A DNA stretch of 43,670 bases from Bacteroidota bacterium (GTDB lineage Bacteria > Bacteroidota > Bacteroidia > B-17B0 > Aurantibacillaceae): positions 1 through 43,670 of the forward strand of contig OMJH01000186.1 of the NCBI GenBank assembly GCA_900299295.1, read 5' to 3'. Below are positions 1 to 9,350 of this stretch, piece after piece; within the stretch, counting starts at the first letter, position 1, and each line of letters starts with the position of its first letter. A program made the translations under genes and the position numbers. Under the pieces are notes generated by a model, which saw nothing but the letters and a program-made list of their open reading frames with translations, was not told the origin of the DNA and ran no database searches.

Positions 1-1055
1 AGTCGTTCTTTTTTTCGTGAGACTACCATCATCAAATTACTTACAAAAGCTGTTTTAATTGCACTCAGTTTATTTTGCCTTAATGATAAAATTTGCTGTG
101 AACGGATGATGGTGGTTTGGCGCAGTTTAAGAACAGTTTCCTCGAAATTACGATTATGTACAATTATAAATTCAGCGGCCTTTGTAGGAGCATTTGTACT
201 TACATGTGCCATCAGGTCGGTTACACTTACGTCCCGAAAATGACCGATACCCGTAATAACAGGGATGGGAAACCTTGCCACTGCCAAGGAAATACCATAA
301 GTATCAAAAGCTAAAAAATCTGTCTTTGCTCCTCCACCTCTGATTATCACCACACAATCATATTGAATTCCTGATTCATAAATACGGATCATTGTGCGCT
401 TCAACTCATTTTCTGCCACGGCTCCCTGTACTGAACTTTGATAGTGATCTATTTGAAAAGTATAACCGAATTTGTTATGCCGAATATTGTTCATGAAGTC
501 ATGCAGACCTTCGGAATTTGCAGATGCCACGAGTGCGATTTTTTGAAGCACGCTTTTCAGTACGCATGCTTTATTTGGTGTATGATAGACTCCATTTTCG
601 TAACGTATTTTGCCTTGACTTTCATCCACAAGTTTTTTCAGTGTCAGCAGACGCTGTCGCTGAAGATTTCCCATCGTAAAGGAGTGATCAATTTCTTCAA
701 TAAAAAGTGACAATCCATACACGATATGGAATTCAACACGTACCATAACGAGTACCTGCAGTCCGTCCTTAAATTGTTGACCAGTTTGCTCTTCAAAATT
801 TCGGATCTTAGCCGCAGACTCACTCCAAACGGTTGTCCTAATTTTGGCGGTTTCAGAATTTTGTCCGGATAATTTCTCCACGAGATCCAGATAATGGCGA
901 TTAGATTCCTTATAAAATTTATGCCCTGAGATCTCTGCTACTACCCAAAAATGTTTTCCCGAAAAGGAGTCCGAAATGACTCCTCTTATTTTTGAGGCGA
1001 GCTCAGAGAGACTGAGGTGCCCGGACCGAAGTTCATCCGAATTATCGATAGACAT
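1..1055 (-). CDS. xseA: Exodeoxyribonuclease VII large subunit, 3' end cut by window edge
   Basis: Open frame from ATG at 1055 down to base 1 with no stop, so the C-terminus lies outside the window; 351 codons are visible. Exonuclease VII (XseA with small subunit XseB) degrades single-stranded DNA to oligonucleotides in repair. Family features seen: an N-terminal OB-fold region with a FWVVAEIS-like segment near residue 40, then in the catalytic domain a VVIIRGGGAKTDF segment followed by PVITGIGH and a DLMAHVSTNAPTKAAEF segment. The GGG, GIGH and S/TPTKAAE signatures are typical of XseA. It diverges from pdhB across about 130 bp. Several plus-strand open frames here are antisense shadows. Confidence 0.93.
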   Translation of the reverse strand, partial: MSIDNSDELRSGHLSLSELASKIRGVISDSFSGKHFWVVAEISGHKFYKESNRHYLDLVEKLSGQNSETAKIRTTVWSESAAKIRNFEEQTGQQFKDGLQVLVMVRVEFHIVYGLSLFIEEIDHSFTMGNLQRQRLLTLKKLVDESQGKIRYENGVYHTPNKACVLKSVLQKIALVASANSEGLHDFMNNIRHNKFGYTFQIDHYQSSVQGAVAENELKRTMIRIYESGIQYDCVVIIRGGGAKTDFLAFDTYGISLAVARFPIPVITGIGHFRDVSVTDLMAHVSTNAPTKAAEFIIVHNRNFEETVLKLRQTTIIRSQQILSLRQNKLSAIKTAFVSNLMMVVSRKKER

Positions 1056-1157
1056 ATTCTAAAAATACAATTTATTTGAGCAGCCGTTCAATTTTTCACT
1101 AAAAAATTGGACTGGAACAAAGCAAAAAACCTAATCCATTTTTTGATGTGAATTTGT

Positions 1158-1165
1158 TACTTTTG
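1158..1165 (+). promoter_or_regulatory. Bacteroidota -7 promoter element of pdhB
   Basis: TACTTTTG matches the TAnnTTTG -7 consensus exactly and lies 19 bases before the pdhB ATG at 1185. A TTTG at 1142-1145 is only 12 bases upstream, too close for the usual -33 element, so only the -7 box is supported. Transcription would start near 1170, leaving a leader of roughly 15 bases. Confidence 0.55.
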
Positions 1166-1184
1166 TAATTCAAAATTGTTTCGA

Positions 1185-2165
1185 ATGAAAACTGTTGAAT
1201 TTCGTGAAGCTCTGCGCGAAGCCATGAGCGAAGAAATGCGCCGCGACGAGCGCGTGTATTTAATGGGTGAAGAGGTTGCCGAATACAATGGTGCTTACAA
1301 GGTTAGTAAAGGTATGCTGGCTGAATTTGGACCCAAGCGTGTAATTGACACTCCTATCGCAGAACTAGGGTTTGCGGGAATTGGAGTAGGCTCTGCAATG
1401 AACGGCCTTCGCCCGATCGTAGAATTTATGACCTTTAACTTTTCTCTCGTAGCAATTGATCAGGTAATTAATTCTGCCGCAAAAATGATGAGCATGAGCG
1501 GCGGCCAGAATACGGCTCCGATTGTATTTCGCGGTCCCACAGCTTCAGCCGGGATGTTGAGTTCACAACATTCACAAGCATTTGAAAACTGGTTCGCCAA
1601 CTGTCCGGGTTTAAAAGTCATTGTTCCTTCCACCCCATACGATGCAAAAGGATTATTGAAATCTGCCATACGGGACGATGATCCTGTAATTTTTATGGAG
1701 AGCGAACAAATGTATGGTGACAAAGGTGAAATTCCGGAAGGAGAATACATTTTACCAATTGGCGTTGCAGACATCAAAAAGGAAGGAAGTGATGTTACAG
1801 TAGTTACTTTCGGAAAAATCAGTAAGGTAGCAATGGCAGCCGCGAGGGAATTGGAAAAAGAAAACATATCGGCAGAGGTGATTGATTTACGAACCGTACG
1901 ACCAATTGATTACGCTACAGTTATCGAATCAGTAAAAAAAACAAATCGACTTGTAATTGTTGAAGAAGCCTGGCCACTTGCATCCATTTCGTCTGAGATC
2001 GCTTATATGGTACAACGTAACGCGTTCGATTATCTGGATGCACCGATTAAACGCGTCACAACCGCAGACGTTCCCTTGCCATACGCACCAACACTAATCG
2101 ACGCTTCCTTACCCAACCTGACAAGAACTGTAAAAGCGATAAAGGAAGTGCTTTATCGAGATTGA
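1185..2165 (+). CDS. pdhB: Pyruvate dehydrogenase E1 component, beta subunit
   Basis: 326 residues starting MKTVEFREAL. E1-beta pairs with E1-alpha to form the thiamine-diphosphate-dependent decarboxylase that feeds acetyl groups to lipoyl-E2, converting pyruvate to acetyl-CoA. The whole transketolase-like pyrimidine-binding domain (LMGEEVAEYNGAYKVSKG near residue 27, then DTPIAELGFAGIGVG) and the C-terminal transketolase domain (VIDLRTVRPIDYATVIESV) are present. Length is usual for the two-subunit E1 family. An in-frame TTG nine bases upstream is possible, but the ATG fits the family N-terminus. pdhA is not in the window. The 3' end overlaps the extended frame of the opposite-strand kinase by 13 bases. 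Confidence 0.93.
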   Translation: MKTVEFREALREAMSEEMRRDERVYLMGEEVAEYNGAYKVSKGMLAEFGPKRVIDTPIAELGFAGIGVGSAMNGLRPIVEFMTFNFSLVAIDQVINSAAKMMSMSGGQNTAPIVFRGPTASAGMLSSQHSQAFENWFANCPGLKVIVPSTPYDAKGLLKSAIRDDDPVIFMESEQMYGDKGEIPEGEYILPIGVADIKKEGSDVTVVTFGKISKVAMAAARELEKENISAEVIDLRTVRPIDYATVIESVKKTNRLVIVEEAWPLASISSEIAYMVQRNAFDYLDAPIKRVTTADVPLPYAPTLIDASLPNLTRTVKAIKEVLYRD

Positions 2166-2251
2166 GAAACCTCCATCTGAATCGGAATCTCAATTAAAAA
2201 AGTCGTTCCTCCATCCAACTGCGATTTGAAAGTTACCCTACCGTTCATGGA
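2153..2251 (-). other. Orphaned C-terminal codons of the sensor kinase, beyond an in-frame TAA
   Basis: Reading on in the kinase frame past its stop (TAA at 2254-2252) gives 32 more codons, including SMNGRVTFKSQLDGGTTFLI, ending in TAA at 2155-2153. This is the expected last part of a GHKL ATPase fold (glycine turn plus two final strands, GG-TTF-x-I-x-I-P). Restoring one base (TAA to GAA) gives VKNIIESMNGR, the usual family text. The segment is therefore coding ancestry separated by a nonsense change or a sequence error. Confidence 0.8.
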
Positions 2252-5200
2252 TTAAATGATGTTTTTTACCATCACTAAACCTAAACCCATTCCTTCCGTT
2301 TTGGTAGAAAAATTTGGCGCGAAAATTTTTTCATGAATATCATCTGCTATTCCAGAACCATTATCACTAATTTTTAATTCCATTATACCAGGACCTTCAT
2401 TTAAAAACAATTGTATGATGCCTTTTCGGTTTTCCGGTACAGATTGTATTGCATTTTTGATCAAATTGTTTAAGGCGCGCCGAAACTGATCTTTGTCTGC
2501 TAAAATTTGTAATTCTCCTGAAGTTGAATCATGGAAAGAAATTGAATACAAAACATTTCCCTCAAATAAATGCATACAACTATTTATTGTTTGCGAAACA
2601 TTGAGCAGCTCAGGATTTGTTTTTGGCATTTGAGCAAAAACAGAAAACTCCGAAGCAATATTTGACAATGTATCAATTTGCTCTATCAACATTGCTGAAA
2701 GATTTTGTATTTTTTTTGGTAATTCTTCAGCAGATGTAAGAATAAGTGTCCGTTGTAACTGCTGAATATTTAATTTCATTGGAGTTAGCGGGTTTTTTAT
2801 TTCATGCGCAACCTGCCTTGCCATTTCACGCCAGGCGCCCTCTCGTTCGCTTTTTGCAAGCCGCTGGGCGCTTTCTTCCAGTTTAATAACCATCCGGTTG
2901 TATTCGTCAACAAGCGAACCAATTTCATCTTTTGCATTCCATGTTATAAGTTCATTTCTACTGCCAAAGCGAATGTTACTGAAGCGCTGCTGAAGCAATC
3001 GAAGTGGCTTTGTTACAAGGTTTGCAATCAGCAAGGAAGCTAACACTGAAACAGTAAACAAAAGCACATAAATGTTTACAAGCGGACTAACAGCCAGCGT
3101 AATTTCCTTTACCTGTTGCTCGCGGCGGGCAAAAAAAGGCAAATTGATGAAACCGATATGTTGTCCCTGGTTATTATAAAAAGGTTGATACGAAGATTTG
3201 AAGCGTAGAGTTCCGATATTTTCATCATAAATTACAGGTAGGCTGGAAAAGGAATCGCGTAAAAAAACAAACGCACGTGGGTTCATTTTACGAGACAAAA
3301 TTCCTTCATCAAACAGACGTGGTTGTGATGACGCAATAAGGTTTCCCTTTAAATCAAAAATGCTGATATCGGACAAGAAAATTCCTGCAGCTTTTTTTAA
3401 CTGATATGTTGCAAATTCGCGATAATTGTCATCCAAGCGAGGAGCGTTCCCTAATTTAATCTCTATATCTGCGCGTACGGACTTAGATAATTTCTCCAAT
3501 GCATTTGTGTTTTGATTTTCGTATTGCGAGCGCATCACAGAATATGTTCCGTAACCAAAAGAGAATAATGAGATTAAAAGTATAGCGACCAACAGAAGCT
3601 GAATACGGGAACTAATGGAACTACCTGAAATTTTCTTTCTAAAAAACATAGCAATAAAAACCAGAACGAGAAGCAAGAGCAAACTTAAAAACGTGAAAAA
3701 GAAAGTGAAAAAGGCAATTAGTTCGCGTTGAATATCATTTTGCCGTGAAAGAACAACCTGAGTTGTACCCGATCCGAGAATTAAATGACTGAATCCCCCG
3801 CTTTGGCTGAGCGTTGTTTCATTCCCCATCTTCCAAACCGAAACTGCAGAATAATCAAACTTTCCCTCCCGCCCTATTAACTTCGAGTTTTTATAAATAC
3901 CAATTGAATACTCACTCAATTTAGTATTCGTTTTCACTTTTTTATCCAACAACAATTCGGGGAATCCGGTTAAATCATCAGTTAATTTTGGTTCCAGCTG
4001 AACATATAATACAGAGGGCTTTTTTAAAGTATCAGTTATTAATTTAATTTTAATACGCGCAACATACCGAGGCCGCTCAGTCGAACTTTCAATATAAAAT
4101 AACTCGTCATTTATTGTTTGACTTCCGGATTTTTCTATTTGTTCGTCAAAGTACGTATGATTTCCATGAATAGGATTATCAGTGATTAAGACCGGAACGC
4201 AAGCGCTGTCAACCAAAGAAAGTAAAATATCAAATTTTTCCCAGTAACCGCTAAAATACTCCTGCCGTAAGCGCTGCTCGATGTCGAGTGAATTGGCAGC
4301 ACCTAACGAAACCATCCGGTTCAATTTATTATCCGTCTTAATTTTTCTAGCTATATCAACAAATAAATGTTCTGCAACATCATCCTGACGATTACTTAAA
4401 TCCTGTGCATAAATTTTTCGCATTTCAATTTCTTTGTTATGCTCTTCCCTGAAAAACAAATAACCAAAAACCAAGGAAAAGAAAATCACAAACGGAATTC
4501 CGTACGAAAAAGAATAATTTGTGGTTTTAGATTTCAAAAAACATAATAGTAAAAAGAAAGGCCAGAACCAGGTTTCCGGGAAAAGGGTAAGATCATTAAG
4601 CAAATAAATTATAAAGCCATGTAACAACCAGGCGATTATCGCAGAAAAATAAATGGTTTTGAAATGCAATTTTCTCGATTGAAAAATATATACCCCCAAC
4701 TCTGCCAAAAAATAAACGGTTAGCATCAAAAGACCCACCGAGAAAAACCCTATCCAGCTGTGAAACGACAAAGAAAATACCTCATGAATCCTAAATGAAA
4801 TATGCGAATTTTGTACAAGGTCTGTTACCAGCCAATTCAGGAGAAGTGAAACAAGAAAAGCAGCAAACAGTAATGCTATAGGAAAAAAGACAAAAACCGA
4901 GGTCAGATTTAACTTTTTAATGTTAGACGACAAGAACGCTGAAATAAAAAACAGCAAACTGGCATTGAGAACCACATCACCCAAATGAGAAAAAAAGAAC
5001 GAAGAAACATTGCCATAAATCCTGGAATCATATAAGGAACTTTTATGCCAAACTTCGGGAAAATTGAAAAGTATCATCAAATAACGGAGAACGAGAAGCG
5101 CGGCAATAAAAGTTAGTGACTTAAAGTAACTGTTCCTGGTAGAAAAATAAAATAATGCGAGTTTATTTGAAATAAAAATCAACAATAAAACAAGAAACAA

Positions 5201-5863
5201 ATAAAGTATCGCTATTGTACCGACCCTCGCGGGATTTGTTTTTTGATTATTCGTGAATACAAGTTGAAATAGTGGGATTCCATTCGCGTTGTAAATTGTA
5301 TTCGGTGTTTTATTTAGATTATCTTCCATCAAACTGACATTATCAGGAAGCCCGAATCTTGCCGGAAATTCACATATCAGATACTTATTTTGATAGCTAT
5401 ACTCATGCTTTAAAAGCAGCAATGCCAGGTAGGTTCTTGTTTCAAACTTATTTACCGGATGTGAAAGCACCTCAAACCACCCATTTCTCAACCGAGCAAG
5501 GGAATTATCCAGGCAAACCTGTTTGCGGTAATTCTCTACTGCGGGTGCATGATCCGTCCAGAATATTAAACTGTCTTTCTCGTAAATTAAGAAAACAATT
5601 CCCTTTTCATTAAAAAAATTGGAGTGCGATTGCTGCCAATTGCTTCGCAAAGTTTCAATCTGTTCAGACCTACTTTCCACAACCAAACTATCAAGCCCGG
5701 ATTGAGCCTCCATTTCCAAACCCGTCAGGCGCGATTGAAATGTCTTTATGAATTCGGTTTCACTCGGCTCGTTTTGAATGCTTAATAAAAAAATAAGGGA
5801 AATAACGCAAAAAAAAGCCACAAACAATCCATTTTGCCTAAGGAACCGCGAAAGATAGTTCAT
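2252..5863 (-). CDS. Large NtrY-like membrane sensor histidine kinase, C-terminus truncated by nonsense codon
   Basis: 1203 residues. The N-terminus is a membrane segment, a periplasmic region (about 30-210), then a run of about eight membrane helices (about 215-470), a second extracytoplasmic sensor region, a helix near 720, a third sensor region, another helix, and HAMP. The H-box ARQVAHEIKNPLTP has the phosphoacceptor His near residue 1020. The N-box (NNLIKNAIQ), G1 (DNGSG, Asp near 1167), F-box and G2 (GMGLGLVMVKN) follow. It should autophosphorylate and pass phosphate to a response regulator, which is not in the window. Multi-helix kinases of this size recur in Bacteroidota. The frame stops right after G2, where about 30 more residues are normal; see the separate 2153-2251 entry. 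Activity of the product as written is doubtful. Confidence 0.88.
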   Translation of the reverse strand: MNYLSRFLRQNGLFVAFFCVISLIFLLSIQNEPSETEFIKTFQSRLTGLEMEAQSGLDSLVVESRSEQIETLRSNWQQSHSNFFNEKGIVFLIYEKDSLIFWTDHAPAVENYRKQVCLDNSLARLRNGWFEVLSHPVNKFETRTYLALLLLKHEYSYQNKYLICEFPARFGLPDNVSLMEDNLNKTPNTIYNANGIPLFQLVFTNNQKTNPARVGTIAILYLFLVLLLIFISNKLALFYFSTRNSYFKSLTFIAALLVLRYLMILFNFPEVWHKSSLYDSRIYGNVSSFFFSHLGDVVLNASLLFFISAFLSSNIKKLNLTSVFVFFPIALLFAAFLVSLLLNWLVTDLVQNSHISFRIHEVFSLSFHSWIGFFSVGLLMLTVYFLAELGVYIFQSRKLHFKTIYFSAIIAWLLHGFIIYLLNDLTLFPETWFWPFFLLLCFLKSKTTNYSFSYGIPFVIFFSLVFGYLFFREEHNKEIEMRKIYAQDLSNRQDDVAEHLFVDIARKIKTDNKLNRMVSLGAANSLDIEQRLRQEYFSGYWEKFDILLSLVDSACVPVLITDNPIHGNHTYFDEQIEKSGSQTINDELFYIESSTERPRYVARIKIKLITDTLKKPSVLYVQLEPKLTDDLTGFPELLLDKKVKTNTKLSEYSIGIYKNSKLIGREGKFDYSAVSVWKMGNETTLSQSGGFSHLILGSGTTQVVLSRQNDIQRELIAFFTFFFTFLSLLLLLVLVFIAMFFRKKISGSSISSRIQLLLVAILLISLFSFGYGTYSVMRSQYENQNTNALEKLSKSVRADIEIKLGNAPRLDDNYREFATYQLKKAAGIFLSDISIFDLKGNLIASSQPRLFDEGILSRKMNPRAFVFLRDSFSSLPVIYDENIGTLRFKSSYQPFYNNQGQHIGFINLPFFARREQQVKEITLAVSPLVNIYVLLFTVSVLASLLIANLVTKPLRLLQQRFSNIRFGSRNELITWNAKDEIGSLVDEYNRMVIKLEESAQRLAKSEREGAWREMARQVAHEIKNPLTPMKLNIQQLQRTLILTSAEELPKKIQNLSAMLIEQIDTLSNIASEFSVFAQMPKTNPELLNVSQTINSCMHLFEGNVLYSISFHDSTSGELQILADKDQFRRALNNLIKNAIQSVPENRKGIIQLFLNEGPGIMELKISDNGSGIADDIHEKIFAPNFSTKTEGMGLGLVMVKNII

Positions 5864-5970
5864 TTAAAAAGATGCAATTATCAACATCCGAATTTCGCGA
5901 ATTTGAACCAATTGACAACCATTTAAATCACAATAATTGAAAACAAATTGATAGTTGGATTTTATCTCCA

Positions 5971-6001
5971 TTGTGATTTAAAATCGTTTTAAATAACTTC
6001 G
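5971..6001 (+). promoter_or_regulatory. Promoter of the TMTC-like gene
   Basis: TTG at 5971-5973, a 20-base spacer, then TAACTTCG at 5994-6001 (one mismatch to TAnnTTTG). Spacing fits the Bacteroidota sigma-A pattern. The ATG follows 16 bases after the -7 element. Confidence 0.5.
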
Positions 6002-6017
6002 CAATTCATTTTGATAA

Positions 6018-8561
6018 ATGTCTAAAAACAAAAAATACAATTCCCCAAAGGAAAAAAAAGCCGAAAGGAATAATTCCACTTTTTCAAATCAGCTTGAAAC
6101 CGGCCTCTTAAATGAAAGCGCAACCCGCTTCCGTTTTTTTCCCTTCCCGCACAAAATTGTTGCGTATGTGGTTCTTGCCATCCTTAGTTTTGGTATTTAC
6201 TACAATTCCATTTGGAATGAAAATGCACTTGATGATGGAATTATTATTCAAAAAAACGAATTCGTTCTGCAGGGCACAAAAGGAATCAAAAATATTCTTT
6301 CACACGATTCCTATTACAGTTTTTACCGGCAAATGAATGCAGAGGACCAGTTGGCCGGTGGCCGTTACCGCCCCTTGAGTGTTGTAAGTTTTGCACTTGA
6401 GCAAGAATACATCGGCACCTATCCAAGTGGAGTTTTTGCCCGCACCCGCGACATCAATAAAAATGGAATTATCGAACCCGATTCGGGCGAAGTAAATTAC
6501 TGGAGAGACCTGAATAAAAACGCAGAAGTGGAAGAAATTGAATGCGCGGAATGCTGGGATAAATTTGGCGGTAAACCAAATTACAAACGCGATACTGTGA
6601 TGATTAAGGATTTAAAAACCGGAAAAATGCGCCCAATGTATCAAATTGATACAATCGATGTTTCTCAAGTAAAAGACACAAGTGCTAAAGGCGCTGCCAT
6701 TTTTGAAGAAGACATAAACAAAGACGGAAATGTGAATGACAGAGACTGTGAGGTTGAGGGCTCATCCTTGAGACACCTCAACAACGTATTGTTTTATTCT
6801 ATTCTTGTTTTATTAATTTTCGGTCTTCTTTCCCAGCACCTTTTCACTCAGCAGCAAGACCTTGCATTTTTAGGCGCATTACTTTTCGCTATCCATCCCA
6901 TACATACTGAAGTTGTTGCCAACATAAAAAGCCGCGATGAAATTTTTTCGATGATTTTTATTTGTCTCACTTTTATTTTTTCCTTTCGATTTGCAGAAGG
7001 AAAAAAAACATCCTTCTGGGTTTTGCTTCCTGCATTAATTCTTTTTTTGTTTCTTACCCTTTCTACCTTGGGAAAGGCCTTAGCCTTTAACGTAGCATTT
7101 GTTTCATGCCTGGCAGCGATCGGGTCATCAGTTTATTTTTCATTTATTAAAAAACAAGAAATAAAAAACAGCCTGCTGATGGCCGGAATCATGTTTTTTT
7201 ATGCCTTGCTATCAAAAGAATACGCAATCTCACTTTTATTAGTAGTTCCAATGGCCATATGGCTTTTCAAGCGAGATATAAAAAACAGTGCATTAATAAA
7301 TGTAGCCGGTATTTTATTTTTTGCAATGATTGTCTATATTGCCATGCGCATCAGTTCAGTAACACTAAAACCAGGCGTGCCGGATACTGAGCTTCTTAAT
7401 AATCCTTACCTGTTAGCTACAGACACCGAACGCGCTGCCACAAAAACCTTTGTACTTCTCAAATATCTGGGTTTACAATTTTTTCCTCATCCCCTCAGCT
7501 CGGATTATTCCTTCAACACAATTGAGTATCGCCAGTTAAAAGATCCGGAAGTATGGCTGTCGGCATTACTAAACCTCGGTTTACTGGTTTGGGGAACCTG
7601 GCTTTTTGTTAAGCGCAAAACTATTTCATTCGCATTTATTTTTTATTTCTCGAATTTGTTTTGGATTTGTAATTTGTTTTTTGACATTGGTGCAACCATG
7701 GGTGAGCGACTTGTTTTTCACTCCTCGCTCGGTGTAACCATCGGAATTGCCTGGTTGATTACCGAGGGAATTCCGAATCAAATAAAAAATCTTTTTACCT
7801 CCAGAATTTTAATCATCGTTCTTTCGCTTGATTTAGTTACACTTGGTTCGTGGAAAACCTGGAATCGAAATTTCGACTGGAAAAATGATATCACTTTGTT
7901 TTGTAACGATGTCAATACCGTCCCGAACTCTGTTTTGGTTCTCGGCAATGCAGGAGCTCGCTGGATAGATCAGGCCGACTGGCCTAGCAACCGTGGCAAA
8001 CGCGCCGAATATCTTAGAAAGGCAAAAGGTTATCTGCGCCACGCACTGGAGTTGCATCCCGGCTACGTAAATGGCTATCTTAACCTTGGATTAGCCTACT
8101 ATAATCTACATGAATACGATACCACACAGCGCTTTCTTGACAGTGCAACGATTACATGGAAAAAAGCAGAGAACCTTTATCCAAATAATCCCTTTTTAAA
8201 AAGCTATTATAATGTGCTAATTCCTCGCTTGAATGAAGAAGCAAGATTAAAAGGACAAAATCAAAAAGATTTCAGCGCTGCCACACGATTATTGCGGCTT
8301 GCGTATTGGACCGACCCAAGCAACCCGGAAACCTCCTATAATTTGGGCGGAGCATTCTTCAGTCAAAATCAAATGGATTCTGCAATCGTTTATTTTAGCC
8401 GCTGTATTCAAATTAACGATAACACGCGCATACAAAATCCTAAATTTCAATACACCGCTAATTATGAACAGGCAAAAAGCGGTTTAAACGCTGCCTACCA
8501 GGCCAAACAAGCGCAACAGCAGGCGCAACAAATACAACAGGTAATAATTCCGAAGCCTTAA
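6018..8561 (+). CDS. TMTC-like GT-C membrane glycosyltransferase with C-terminal TPRs and an inserted loop
   Basis: 847 residues. After a Lys-rich tail and helix 1 (about 46-62) comes ALDDG (Asp 72-73), the acidic pair typical of the first extracytoplasmic loop in GT-C enzymes. RPLS at 118-121 and HPIHTEVVANIKSRDE near 293-308, LSKE near 398-401 and FFPHPLSSDYS near 488-498 match conserved spots of the TMTC/DUF1736 family, which transfers sugars from a lipid carrier to proteins. About ten helices follow. Residues 640-800 form TPR-like helical repeats (VNGYLNLGLAYYNL; ETSYNLGGAFF), and the tail is Gln/Ala-rich. Between the RPLS segment and helix 2 (HLNNVLFYSIL) lie about 120 extra residues with three EF-hand/dockerin-like loops (D145, D164, D232). 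Substrate unknown. It has its own promoter; the TauE-like gene follows after 14 bases and is probably co-transcribed. Confidence 0.75.
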   Translation: MSKNKKYNSPKEKKAERNNSTFSNQLETGLLNESATRFRFFPFPHKIVAYVVLAILSFGIYYNSIWNENALDDGIIIQKNEFVLQGTKGIKNILSHDSYYSFYRQMNAEDQLAGGRYRPLSVVSFALEQEYIGTYPSGVFARTRDINKNGIIEPDSGEVNYWRDLNKNAEVEEIECAECWDKFGGKPNYKRDTVMIKDLKTGKMRPMYQIDTIDVSQVKDTSAKGAAIFEEDINKDGNVNDRDCEVEGSSLRHLNNVLFYSILVLLIFGLLSQHLFTQQQDLAFLGALLFAIHPIHTEVVANIKSRDEIFSMIFICLTFIFSFRFAEGKKTSFWVLLPALILFLFLTLSTLGKALAFNVAFVSCLAAIGSSVYFSFIKKQEIKNSLLMAGIMFFYALLSKEYAISLLLVVPMAIWLFKRDIKNSALINVAGILFFAMIVYIAMRISSVTLKPGVPDTELLNNPYLLATDTERAATKTFVLLKYLGLQFFPHPLSSDYSFNTIEYRQLKDPEVWLSALLNLGLLVWGTWLFVKRKTISFAFIFYFSNLFWICNLFFDIGATMGERLVFHSSLGVTIGIAWLITEGIPNQIKNLFTSRILIIVLSLDLVTLGSWKTWNRNFDWKNDITLFCNDVNTVPNSVLVLGNAGARWIDQADWPSNRGKRAEYLRKAKGYLRHALELHPGYVNGYLNLGLAYYNLHEYDTTQRFLDSATITWKKAENLYPNNPFLKSYYNVLIPRLNEEARLKGQNQKDFSAATRLLRLAYWTDPSNPETSYNLGGAFFSQNQMDSAIVYFSRCIQINDNTRIQNPKFQYTANYEQAKSGLNAAYQAKQAQQQAQQIQQVIIPKP

Positions 8562-8575
8562 GGTAATTTCGGCTT

Positions 8576-9343
8576 ATGAGTAGTATAGATTGGTGCCTAT
8601 TACTTGCCGCAGCGTTTTCCGCAGGGTTTGTGGATGCAATCGTTGGCGGTGGGGGACTGATACAACTTCCGGCGTTAATGCTAAGTTTTCCAAACAAAGA
8701 ACTGCCGGAAATCTTCGGTACAAATAAATTTGCAGGGTTTACCGGAACACTGGTTGCCACCTTTCGCTACCTGAAAAATACAACCATTATTTCCGCTGCA
8801 ATCGTACCCGCAATTTTAACTGCAATTCCATCCGCATTTGCCGGAGCTTACGCCGTAAAAGGAATTGACAAGGAAATTCTTAAACCCATTATTCTCGCCC
8901 TTTTTTCCATTGTGGCAGTTTATACGTTCATCAAAAAAGATTTTGGTTTGAGGCCTCCAAAAACAATCAGCAAAAAACGCAAAATTATTTTGAGCCTTCT
9001 TACCGGTTTGATTATTGGTTTCTATGATGGATTTTTTGGCCCGGGAACCGGAAGCTTCCTGATGTTCATTTACATTGTGTTATTTGGATTTGAGTTCGTG
9101 CAGGCATCAGCCCACGCCAAACTCCTGAATTGTTTCTGTAACGCCTCTGCACTATTGCTTTTTATTTGGAAAAACGACGTGAACTACATGATTGCTCTAC
9201 CAATTGCAGCATTCAATATTTCAGGATCCTTGCTCGGAAGCCGACTAGCAATTAAAAAAGGAAGTGGTTTTATCCGCGTGTTTTTTATCCTTGCCGTAAG
9301 CGGTTTTATTTTCAAAATGGCTTACGATCTTATCGTTTCCTGA
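8576..9343 (+). CDS. TauE/SafE family permease (DUF81)
   Basis: 255 residues with about eight hydrophobic helices in two related halves, each opened by a Gly/Pro-rich motif: AGFVDAIVGGGGLIQLP near residues 16-32 and GFYDGFFGPGTGSF near 147-160. This pair is diagnostic of the TauE/SafE family, which exports or takes up small anions such as sulfite, sulfoacetate or other organic acids across the inner membrane. The substrate cannot be read from sequence. It sits 14 bases behind the TMTC-like gene on the same strand, and its end is 7 bases from the end of the convergent WYL regulator. Confidence 0.88.
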   Translation: MSSIDWCLLLAAAFSAGFVDAIVGGGGLIQLPALMLSFPNKELPEIFGTNKFAGFTGTLVATFRYLKNTTIISAAIVPAILTAIPSAFAGAYAVKGIDKEILKPIILALFSIVAVYTFIKKDFGLRPPKTISKKRKIILSLLTGLIIGFYDGFFGPGTGSFLMFIYIVLFGFEFVQASAHAKLLNCFCNASALLLFIWKNDVNYMIALPIAAFNISGSLLGSRLAIKKGSGFIRVFFILAVSGFIFKMAYDLIVS

Positions 9344-9350
9344 TTTACTT

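Noticed and set aside
438-710. Plus-strand open frame of 90 codons
   Set aside because: It is antisense to xseA, whose minus-strand frame is continuous and carries clear family motifs.
1142-1145. TTTG as -33 element for pdhB
   Set aside because: Only 12 bases from the -7 box, against about 19 expected.
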